A DNA stretch of 15,862 bases from CAZCQG01 sp964500775 (GTDB lineage: Bacteria; Campylobacterota; Campylobacteria; Campylobacterales; CAZCQG01): positions 1 to 15,862 of the forward strand of contig CAZCQG010000049.1 of assembly GCA_964500775.1 (NCBI GenBank), read 5' to 3'. The notes beneath the pieces were generated by a model, which saw nothing but the letters and a program-made list of their open reading frames with translations, ran no database searches and was not told the DNA's origin. Position 1 is the stretch's first letter. Each line of letters opens with the position of its first letter. The position numbers and the translations under genes are program-made. Positions 7,474 to 14,415 of the stretch are shown piece after piece.

Positions 7474-8919
7474 ATGAAGATACGACAAAGAGCGCTGACG
7501 TTTGAAGATGTTTTAATGGTTCCGAGGTATTCGGAGATCCTCCCCAAAGAGGTGCTTTTGCATTCAAAACTCACAAAAGCAATCACCCTTAATATCCCAA
7601 TCATCTCAGCAGCGATGGATACCGTGACCGAATATAGAGCCGCCATCGCGATGGCACGACTAGGCGGCATAGGTATCATCCACAAAAATATGGATGTCCA
7701 TACCCAAGCCGACCAAATTAAAAAAGTGAAAAAAAGTGAGAGCGGAATCATCATCGACCCTATTTTCGTAGGACCCGAAGCGACCCTCAAGGAAGCGCAA
7801 GCTATCACCGACAACTATCGAATCTCTGGAGTGCCCGTCGTAGATACCGATGGAAGACTTATCGGGATTCTCACCAATAGAGACGTACGTTTTGAGACCG
7901 ACCTTAGCAGAAAAGTGGGCGATGTCATGACCAAAATGCCACTCATCACCGCCAAGCAAGGAATCTCGCTTGATGAAGCAAGAGATATTATGCACAAGCA
8001 CAAGATAGAGAAACTCCCTATTATCGATGAAAATAACTTTTTAAAAGGGCTTATCACGATAAAAGACATCAAGAAAAAGATTGAATTTCCCGATGCCAAT
8101 AAAGACGAGTTCGGCAGACTACGAGTGGGAGCGGCCATCGGCGTAGGACAACTAGAGCGTGCGCGGGTACTCGCAGAGGCGGGAGCGGATGTACTCGTAC
8201 TTGATAGTGCGCACGGTCATAGCAAAGGAATCATCGACACCGTAAAAGCGATCAAAGCCGAGATAGATATCCAACTCATTGCCGGCAACGTAGCGACCGC
8301 CGAAGCGACCAAAGCGCTCATCGAAGCGGGAGTGGACGGCGTAAAAGTGGGAATCGGACCCGGAAGCATCTGTACCACGAGAATCGTAGCAGGTGTAGGA
8401 GTGCCGCAAATAAGCGCGATAGAAGATTGCGCAAAAGAGGCGACAAAACACGGCGTACCTATCATTGCTGATGGCGGTATCAAATACAGCGGCGACGTAG
8501 CGAAAGCACTAGCAGTGGGAGCAAGTGCCATTATGATAGGCTCACTCCTCGCAGGAACGGAAGAATCTCCGGGCGAGACGGTAATGTACCAAGGGAGACA
8601 ATACAAAAACTACCGCGGTATGGGAAGTATCGGCGCAATGACCAAAGGCTCCACCGATAGGTATTTCCAAGAAGGGACAGCCGCCGACAAACTAGTACCG
8701 GAAGGAATCGAAGGGCGCGTCCCCTATAGAGGAAGAATAAGCGATGTCATCCATCAACTCATCGGCGGTCTTAGAAGCTCTATGGGATATATGGGCGCAA
8801 AAGACATCCCTACCCTTTGGGAACGAGCAGAATTCGTCGAGATCACGAGTGCAGGACTGAAAGAATCCCACGTTCATGATGTCATCATCACCCAAGAAGC
8901 GCCGAACTATCATATATAA
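7474..8919 (+). CDS. guaB: Inosine-5'-monophosphate dehydrogenase
   Basis: NAD-dependent oxidation of IMP to XMP, the committed step of guanine nucleotide synthesis, in the cytoplasm. The 481 residues match the usual bacterial length. The TIM-barrel start (TFEDVLMVP) is interrupted by two CBS domains (about 91-142 and 148-205; GILTNRDVRF and LKGLITIKDI mark their ends). The catalytic loop GIGPGSICTTR holds Cys300. The phosphate-binding IADGGIKYSGD follows at about 331-341. The mobile flap has MGSIGAM, DRYFQ with Arg396, and EGIEGRVPYRG. Nothing is missing. It sits between gatA and metX with gaps of 17 bases each, consistent with one operon. It carries the only GGCC I found in the window (8133-8136). 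Confidence 0.97.
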   Translation: MKIRQRALTFEDVLMVPRYSEILPKEVLLHSKLTKAITLNIPIISAAMDTVTEYRAAIAMARLGGIGIIHKNMDVHTQADQIKKVKKSESGIIIDPIFVGPEATLKEAQAITDNYRISGVPVVDTDGRLIGILTNRDVRFETDLSRKVGDVMTKMPLITAKQGISLDEARDIMHKHKIEKLPIIDENNFLKGLITIKDIKKKIEFPDANKDEFGRLRVGAAIGVGQLERARVLAEAGADVLVLDSAHGHSKGIIDTVKAIKAEIDIQLIAGNVATAEATKALIEAGVDGVKVGIGPGSICTTRIVAGVGVPQISAIEDCAKEATKHGVPIIADGGIKYSGDVAKALAVGASAIMIGSLLAGTEESPGETVMYQGRQYKNYRGMGSIGAMTKGSTDRYFQEGTAADKLVPEGIEGRVPYRGRISDVIHQLIGGLRSSMGYMGAKDIPTLWERAEFVEITSAGLKESHVHDVIITQEAPNYHI

Positions 8920-8936
8920 AAGCGATGCGAAATTAA

Positions 8937-10043
8937 TTGAAAATAACGACAAAAAAAGAACACTTTACCAATCCACTCTACCTCCAAAGCGGAAGGATTC
9001 TCGAACCCTATGAAATTGCCTACGAGGCGTACGGGGAGCTAAACGAAGCGCGGGATAACGTCATTCTCGTCTGCCACGCCCTCTCGGGAAGTCACCATGC
9101 GGCGGGGACGTATGAAGGGGAGAAAAAACCGGGTTGGTGGGATAAGATGATAGGGGACGGAAAAGCGCTAGATACTCGCAAATACTACGTCATCTGCACC
9201 AACGTCATCGGAAGCTGCTTCGGCTCTACCGGACCTATGTCTAAAATGTACCCGAGCGAGCACTACTATCGATTTAAATTCCCCGTCGTGACGATCCAAG
9301 ATATGGTCAAAGCACAGCGAATCCTCCTCGACCGCCTCAAAATCGATAAAGTAAAAGCGATTATCGGCGGCAGTATGGGGGGGATGCAGGCGTTGCGCTT
9401 TGCGGTCGATTATCCAAATTTTGCCGAGACCATCATCCCCATCTCCACTACCTATGCGACCTCGCCTAATGTCATAGCGGCAAATCGGATAATGATGGAG
9501 GCTATCACTAATGATGAGCATTTCAAAAATGGTAATTACGACCCAAAAGAGTTTCACGAGAGCGAATCTAGCGGATTGGCGGTAGCGCGGATGATAGGAT
9601 TCTTGCATTACCTCGCTCCTGCGGCATATGAGCAGAAATTCGGGCGCAAATACGTGAACACCGACGGGATATTCGAGCTTTTCGGGAGATTTGAGGTGGA
9701 GCGGTATCTGGAGTACAACGGCTACAACTTCACCAAGTTTTTCGATCCGCTTAGCTACTTATACATCATCAAAGCCATAAGCATTTTTGATCTAGGAGAC
9801 GGGTTTGATTCTTTGGATGATGCATTGGCTAGGATAAAAACCAGGGTAGAGCTTATCGCTTTTAGCGGTGATTTGATGTTTTTACCCAAAGAGATGCGCA
9901 TCATCAAAGAGCGGCTAGAACAGCAAAATAGCACCGCTATATGCAATTACCATGAGATTGCGAGCGACTATGGACATGACGGATTCTTGGTCGAAATAGA
10001 GAAATACGAGAATCTCATAAAAGAGATATTGGAGGGAAAATGA
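8937..10043 (+). CDS. metX: Homoserine O-acetyltransferase
   Basis: Acyl transfer from acetyl-CoA to homoserine, the first dedicated step of methionine synthesis by the MetX route. The 368-residue alpha/beta hydrolase shows the nucleophile elbow GGSMGGMQ with Ser146, and the remaining triad members Asp312 in AFSGDLMF and His347 in DYGHDGFL. LVCHALSGSHHAAG (44-57) is the conserved oxyanion region. A few family members prefer succinyl-CoA, so the acyl donor is inferred. The start is TTG at 8937: an in-frame TAA stands immediately before it, and the next residues (KITTKKEHFTNPLY) are the expected N-terminus. No convincing Shine-Dalgarno sequence precedes it. It is 17 bases after guaB and overlaps xseB by 4 bases. 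Confidence 0.95.
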   Translation: MKITTKKEHFTNPLYLQSGRILEPYEIAYEAYGELNEARDNVILVCHALSGSHHAAGTYEGEKKPGWWDKMIGDGKALDTRKYYVICTNVIGSCFGSTGPMSKMYPSEHYYRFKFPVVTIQDMVKAQRILLDRLKIDKVKAIIGGSMGGMQALRFAVDYPNFAETIIPISTTYATSPNVIAANRIMMEAITNDEHFKNGNYDPKEFHESESSGLAVARMIGFLHYLAPAAYEQKFGRKYVNTDGIFELFGRFEVERYLEYNGYNFTKFFDPLSYLYIIKAISIFDLGDGFDSLDDALARIKTRVELIAFSGDLMFLPKEMRIIKERLEQQNSTAICNYHEIASDYGHDGFLVEIEKYENLIKEILEGK

Positions 10044-10252
10044 GCAAAGAAAAAGAGACGAGCTTCGAGGAGCGGATACTAAAAGCCAAAGAGATACTCG
10101 AAAAACTCTCCAAGCCGGACATCGCGCTAAGCGAAGGACTCGCGCTCTACAAAGAGGGAGTAGCCGAACTCAAAGAGGCGCAAAAGAGACTCGAAAATGC
10201 CAAGATAGAGTTTGAGAGTATCAAAAACGAGGCGAATGGAGAGATAGAATGA
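10040..10252 (+). CDS. xseB: Exodeoxyribonuclease VII small subunit
   Basis: Small helical subunit of exonuclease VII, which degrades single-stranded DNA with the catalytic XseA subunit (not in the window). The 70-residue length is typical. Family features are visible: an early FEERILKAKEILEKL, then ALSEGLALYKEGVAELKEA and a terminal helix QKRLENAKIEFESI. These form two charged helices without a catalytic site. The ATG overlaps the metX stop (ATGA), with GGAGGG at 10031-10036 in front. The next gene also overlaps by 4 bases, so metX, xseB and the nitrilase-like gene are tightly coupled. Confidence 0.93.
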   Translation: MSKEKETSFEERILKAKEILEKLSKPDIALSEGLALYKEGVAELKEAQKRLENAKIEFESIKNEANGEIE

Positions 10253-11022
10253 ATATAGCGGCTCTGCAACTCACTTCACTCCCGCTAGATGACGTAAAAC
10301 TCACCTATTATGTCAAAGCAGCCGCCGAATCAAACGTCGAGGTTTTGCTTTTGGGCGAATACGTCTTAAATCTCTTTTTTCATGAATTAAAAAACTTACC
10401 GCTCTCGATGATAAACGAACAAAGCACCAAGCACTTAGAATCTTTAAAAATCCTCGCGAAAAATTACGGTATGACGATCCTCGCACCCATCATCTCGGTC
10501 AGACAAAAAAAAGTCTACAAAAGCCTATACAGAATCTTACCGAGCGGCAAATCCTACTCTTACGAACAGCAAAGACTTATTGCTTTCCCTCATTGGAACG
10601 AAGCGGCATTTTTCTCAAACGAAAAACCCGAGAAGATAGAGCTGTGCTCTTTTACCCATAACGGCTTTAAATGTGCGATGGTTTTTGGATATGAGCTCCA
10701 CTTTGACGAGTTTTGGCTTGAAATAAAAAAACAAGCTATCGACATAGTTTTTCTTCCGACCGCTTCGACGTTTGAATCCAACCAGCGTTGGAGAGAGATC
10801 ATCAAATCACGCGCTTTTATCGCATCGACATTTATCTTGCGTGCCAACAGAGTGGGCGAGTATAGAGACGAATCACATATATGGAGATTCTACGGCGATA
10901 CCCTCGCTTGCGGAGTGGACGGCAATATCATCGAATCACTCGGCGATAGAGAAGAGCTTCTCATCGCAAACATAAACAAAAAATTCATCAGGGAAACGAG
11001 AAAAAATTGGAGTATCAAATAG
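10249..11022 (+). CDS. Nitrilase-fold (carbon-nitrogen hydrolase superfamily) protein, probably catalytically inactive
   Basis: 257 residues with the overall plan of the superfamily: ALQLTSLPL at the N-terminus, LLLGEYVL with Glu37 in the catalytic Glu position, KSLYRILPSGK and YEQQRLIAFPHWNE in the region that normally carries the Lys, then MVFGYELHFDEFW where active enzymes have an ICYDxRFPE-like motif. By hand alignment the nucleophilic Cys is replaced by Gly147 and the catalytic Lys (usually YxK) by Gln107. The rest of the fold (FLPTAS, WREIIKSRAFIAS, FILRANRVG) is well kept and the reading frame is intact, so it is probably a conserved non-enzymatic or altered protein and not a decaying gene. 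Its role is unknown. It overlaps xseB by 4 bases (GGAGAG at 10239-10244) and the convergent kinase gene by 8 bases. Confidence 0.85.
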   Translation: MNIAALQLTSLPLDDVKLTYYVKAAAESNVEVLLLGEYVLNLFFHELKNLPLSMINEQSTKHLESLKILAKNYGMTILAPIISVRQKKVYKSLYRILPSGKSYSYEQQRLIAFPHWNEAAFFSNEKPEKIELCSFTHNGFKCAMVFGYELHFDEFWLEIKKQAIDIVFLPTASTFESNQRWREIIKSRAFIASTFILRANRVGEYRDESHIWRFYGDTLACGVDGNIIESLGDREELLIANINKKFIRETRKNWSIK

Positions 11023-12952
11023 AAGCGTAGTTTCCTTTTAAGGGGAGGAGTATTTCAAATTCCGCCCCCTCTTCTATTCTGTTTGCTTTAAGTTGCCCCT
11101 CGAAGTGTTTCTCGATAACGGTTTTTGACATAAAAAGTCCTATGCCGCTCCCCTCGCCGACCTCTTTTGTCGTGTAGTAGGGTTCATACACTCTTTCTAT
11201 CGCCTCTTCGGAAAGCCCTATTCCGTTATCTCTAAATCTAATAGAGACGAGTTTTTCATCGCTCTTTGATATTTTTACTTCGATTTTTCCTTCTAGATCC
11301 AAATCGATCTTTCTTTTTTGGGCGATAGAATCGATCGCATTTTTCAATATACTCACGACCACTTGTTTGAGCTCACTCTCATATCCGTTTATAGAGATAT
11401 ATTCATCGGGAGTATCGTTGATAAAGAGTATCTCTTGATTCTTTTCGGTAGCTTGTGCGGAGACTAAAAATATCGAATCTCGCACTATCTTGAGCAAATC
11501 AAAAGTTTTTGTCCCTTCGCTCGTTTTATAAAAATTTCTAAAATCATCTATCGTTTTGCTTATCTGATGGAGCTGTATCAAACTCCGCTCTACCATATCG
11601 TTTATCATATCTTTATTGAGCGAACCGTCTTCATTCATCTCTTTGATATTTTGCACCATTATCCCTATAGCGGTGAGCGGCTGTCTCCAGTGGTGGGCGA
11701 TGTCTTTGAGCATATGCCCCATGGCATTGAGTTTTTTTTGCTCATAGACCTCTTTTTCTATCTCTAGATTCTTAAATACCTCTTTTTTTACACGCTCTTC
11801 CAATTCATCTTTGGCGATGAGCAATCTCCTTTCCGCCTCTTTTTTCTCGCTAATATCTTCGGCGATTCCGACATAATACTTTTTCTTTCGCAGTGTGTCG
11901 TATATGGGGTAGATGGAGGTATTGACCCAGTAGTCGCTGCCGTCTTTTCTTCTGTTTACCATCTCGCCGTGCCAACTCTTGTTTTCGGTGAGATTCCCCC
12001 ACATCTCCTCATAGATGTGTATCGGATTCTTATTGGATTTCAGAATCGAAGGATTTTTCCCCAATGCCTCCTCAAAGCCGTATCCCGTAGTCGAGACAAA
12101 TTTTTTATTGACGTATCGTATCCGCCCTTCGGTATCGGTGATCAAGATAACGGAGGTCGATTCCTCGACTACCTTGCTTAATATCTCTAATTCGCCTCTG
12201 TCTTCAAGTGCCTGCGTGACATCGTAAAACGTGAGGATAGCGCCGTGTTGTATCTCTTCGTCTCGGTATTTATCGATTCTGTATTTGACATATTTTTCAT
12301 CCCCGATGGATAAAAGTTTTCGCTCATTAAAGAGAGATTTTTCGTTCTGTGAAAAAAACTCGTTTAGATCGCTCTTTAATTCTTCTGCCTCATTTAAAGC
12401 TTTTGCGAGCGATTGGTCATCGTCGACCTTGAAGATTCTTCGTGCCGAATCGTTGCTAAAAAGTATTTCGAGATCCTTTTTGATCCCCACCACGCCACAA
12501 GCGATAGATTTTAAAATGATTGATTTTATCTGTTCGTTTCTCTCCGCATCCTTCTGCGCTTGGAGTGCTTTGGCGATTTTTGATGCCGCCTTTAGCACCT
12601 GCTCTTTTTCGAAAGGCTTTACGATATATTCATTTACCCCCGAATGGATGGCATCTATAAAATACTTACTGTCATCATGAGAAGATATGAGTACTACCTT
12701 TTGCTCTTTGTCGATTTTTTTGACTCTTGCTATCAATTCTAGACCGTTCATCTTAGGCATCACTATATCGGTCATCAAGATGTCGTATTTCTCTTTTTCC
12801 ATCATTTTAAGCGCTTCGATTCCGTTATTGGCAACATCTATTTTTTTAAAATATCTTCCGAAATGGGAGGCGAACAAATTCGCCATCACGGTATCGTCTT
12901 CTACATAGAGCGTTGTGATGTTTTGTAATTCTTCGTAATTATTTTTGTCCAA
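11015..12952 (-). CDS. REC-PAS-PAS histidine kinase, soluble, REC domain at the N-terminus
   Basis: 645 residues without signal peptide or membrane segment. A receiver domain (about 10-128) has the acidic pair Glu18/Asp19 with Asp20, phosphoacceptor Asp62 (LMTDIVMPKMNG), SS90-91 and Lys112 (IVKPF). A weak PAS (about 141-250) and a good PAS with PAC (about 256-370; GYGFEEALGKNP, ISEKKEAERR) follow. The kinase core has DIAHHWRQPL with His420, N-box ILKNAIDSI (Asn538), FRDNGIGLS and GSGIGLFMSK. There is no C-terminal output, so the REC domain is input: another kinase may control this one. The start is TTG at 12952; an in-frame TAA at 12959-12961 leaves no room upstream, and the first ATG would cut into the REC domain. 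AGAGGA is 11 bases upstream. It overlaps the SUI1-like gene by 14 bases and is the last gene of the dnaE run. Confidence 0.92.
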   Translation of the reverse strand: MDKNNYEELQNITTLYVEDDTVMANLFASHFGRYFKKIDVANNGIEALKMMEKEKYDILMTDIVMPKMNGLELIARVKKIDKEQKVVLISSHDDSKYFIDAIHSGVNEYIVKPFEKEQVLKAASKIAKALQAQKDAERNEQIKSIILKSIACGVVGIKKDLEILFSNDSARRIFKVDDDQSLAKALNEAEELKSDLNEFFSQNEKSLFNERKLLSIGDEKYVKYRIDKYRDEEIQHGAILTFYDVTQALEDRGELEILSKVVEESTSVILITDTEGRIRYVNKKFVSTTGYGFEEALGKNPSILKSNKNPIHIYEEMWGNLTENKSWHGEMVNRRKDGSDYWVNTSIYPIYDTLRKKKYYVGIAEDISEKKEAERRLLIAKDELEERVKKEVFKNLEIEKEVYEQKKLNAMGHMLKDIAHHWRQPLTAIGIMVQNIKEMNEDGSLNKDMINDMVERSLIQLHQISKTIDDFRNFYKTSEGTKTFDLLKIVRDSIFLVSAQATEKNQEILFINDTPDEYISINGYESELKQVVVSILKNAIDSIAQKRKIDLDLEGKIEVKISKSDEKLVSIRFRDNGIGLSEEAIERVYEPYYTTKEVGEGSGIGLFMSKTVIEKHFEGQLKANRIEEGAEFEILLPLKGNYASI

Positions 12953-13274
12953 AATCTTTTAGTTCCTCTTTCGCTTTTATTACACAATCGCCCTGTAGTT
13001 CAATAGTGTCGCCTTTGATACTTCCGCCCGTAGCGAGTCTCTTTTTTAGTTGGTTGAGAATCGCTTTTAACTTCCCGTCTTCTAGATAAAACCCCTCTAT
13101 TACGGTGACTATTTTACCATTTCTTTTTTCTTTTCTAAAATGGAGTTTGTGCTGTTTGGGTTCTTTTATCACCTTTTGATTGCATTTGCAATCTTTTAAA
13201 ACTTCCCCGCAAAGCTCACACTCTTTTTCAAAATTCCATCCCTCCCCGAGGTTTGCATCGAGTTTAAATCGCAT
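12939..13274 (-). CDS. SUI1/YciH-type translation-initiation-factor-like protein with Cys4 knuckle
   Basis: 111 residues. An N-terminal cysteine motif C19-x2-C22-x6-C29-x-C31 (CELCGEVLKDCKC) suits one zinc ion and resembles the N-terminus of bacterial YciH proteins as I know them. The SUI1 (eIF1-like) domain runs from about 44 to 110, with the family hallmark GGSIKGDTIELQGD at 83-96. eIF1-type proteins bind the small ribosomal subunit near the P site; E. coli YciH is described as acting in stress-linked initiation. The function here is inferred. ATG at 13274 is preferred over the TTG at 13289, because GAGAGA precedes it at a normal distance. It overlaps the REC-kinase upstream by 11 bases and the REC-PAS-kinase downstream by 14, so all three are translated from one message. 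Confidence 0.87.
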   Translation of the reverse strand: MRFKLDANLGEGWNFEKECELCGEVLKDCKCNQKVIKEPKQHKLHFRKEKRNGKIVTVIEGFYLEDGKLKAILNQLKKRLATGGSIKGDTIELQGDCVIKAKEELKDFGQK

Positions 13275-14415
13275 CTTTGTATCTCTCAAAAATTATCTCA
13301 AAAACAGCGCCGCCGTTTTTATTGTACGCGGCGATTTGCCCTTTGTGTTCTTGGACGATGCTTTTGGCGATATTGAGTCCTATGCCGATACCGCTTGATT
13401 CTTTCGTGCTGGCAAAAGGCATAAAAAGTCGCTCTTTTATAGCATCGGGAATACCTCCTGCATTATCTTGTATAGCAATCTTTACGAATTGTGTATCTTG
13501 GGTGATCACAATATCTATCCTCCGCTCCTTGAAAGGGATATTTTGCTTGGCAAGTTCATCGAGTGCGTTATTTACTATTATGACCCATATCTGCTCTATC
13601 CTTTGCTTGTCGGCAAAAATAAAATACTCACCTTCTCTTATGTCGATGTTGGGGGTAAATAATTTAGCGTTGCAGTAAATTTCAGATATTGTCTTCGCAC
13701 GGCTATATAGCATCACGAGCGCCATATGCACCGTTTTTAAGATGTCGGTTTTCTCCTTTTTTCCGCTCCCTTTGCCGGCTATTTCACGCATAGATTCGAC
13801 GATATTTTTGATTCTCGTAAGTGCATCGCTTACCACCGTATGACCCTCAAGGATATTTTTTTTCGCATCACCATCGGGCAATGCGTCGATACTCTCTTTC
13901 ATAAGCTCCAAATTTCCTTTTGCGAAAGTAAGGGGAGTATTTATCTCATGGGTGATACCTGCTGCTAGTTTCCCTATTGAAGAGAGGACGATACTTAGCT
14001 CTTCTTGTCTTTTATACTCTTCTAATTCTCTTTTTTGAAGGAGGCGATCGCATATTTTAAAAAGGGAGTTTTGTATTTTCGTATCGGTAAAAGGTTTGAG
14101 TAAAAACGAATCGACCCCGAGCTCCGACATCTTTTCAAAACCCTTCGCATCACCCCCTCCGGTTATCACGATAATGGGAATCTCTTTTTCGCTTTTTATT
14201 TTTTCTATGAGTGTGATCCCGTCAATTTTGGGCATTGAAATATCGGTAAGTAAAATATCGAAATTTTTGCTCCGAAAGAGGGCATACGCCTCTTCGCCGT
14301 CCCGCGCATACGATATTTCGGAAAAATAATTGCAAAGTATGTTATTCAGAATCTTTTGGGAGATCAAATCATCCTCGGCGACTAGAAGGGTGAAGTCGTA
14401 TTTATTGTGTCCCAT
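13264..14415 (-). CDS. REC-histidine kinase, soluble, REC domain at the N-terminus
   Basis: 383 residues with no membrane segment. The receiver domain (about 8-125) has Glu14-Asp15-Asp16, phosphoacceptor Asp58 (LLTDISMPKIDG), Thr85 (VITGGGD) and Lys107 (LLKPF). A short coiled linker (KRELEEYKRQEE) leads to the kinase: H-box LAAGITHEINTPL with His156, N-box NNALDEL (Asn283), IQDNAGGIP and GIGIGLNIAKS. The H-box belongs to the HEINTP class, unlike the HQWKQPL and HHWRQPL boxes of the other two kinases here, so it is not a recent copy of either. There is no output domain. It starts at ATG 14415, sharing one base with the dnaE stop (TAATG), and overlaps the SUI1-like gene. It probably receives or passes phosphate within a larger relay. 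Confidence 0.92.
   Translation of the reverse strand: MGHNKYDFTLLVAEDDLISQKILNNILCNYFSEISYARDGEEAYALFRSKNFDILLTDISMPKIDGITLIEKIKSEKEIPIIVITGGGDAKGFEKMSELGVDSFLLKPFTDTKIQNSLFKICDRLLQKRELEEYKRQEELSIVLSSIGKLAAGITHEINTPLTFAKGNLELMKESIDALPDGDAKKNILEGHTVVSDALTRIKNIVESMREIAGKGSGKKEKTDILKTVHMALVMLYSRAKTISEIYCNAKLFTPNIDIREGEYFIFADKQRIEQIWVIIVNNALDELAKQNIPFKERRIDIVITQDTQFVKIAIQDNAGGIPDAIKERLFMPFASTKESSGIGIGLNIAKSIVQEHKGQIAAYNKNGGAVFEIIFERYKDAI

Noticed and set aside
7380..7814. 144-codon - strand ORF over the gatA/guaB junction
   Set aside because: It is antisense to two well-identified enzymes and shows no domain; a shadow of their codon bias.
9168..9608. 146-codon - strand ORF within metX
   Set aside because: It is antisense to metX with low-complexity composition and no family features.
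11009..11060. Imperfect direct repeat (GGAGTATCAAAT and GGAGTATTTCAAAT)
   Set aside because: Short, only two copies, both within coding sequence of convergent genes; likely chance.
12231..12680. 149-codon + strand ORF
   Set aside because: It lies antisense inside the REC-PAS-PAS kinase; its Ser/Phe-rich translation has no recognisable motif.
13275..13289. TTG at 13289 as start of the SUI1-like gene
   Set aside because: The ATG at 13274 has GAGAGA at a normal distance, and the five extra residues are not family-like.
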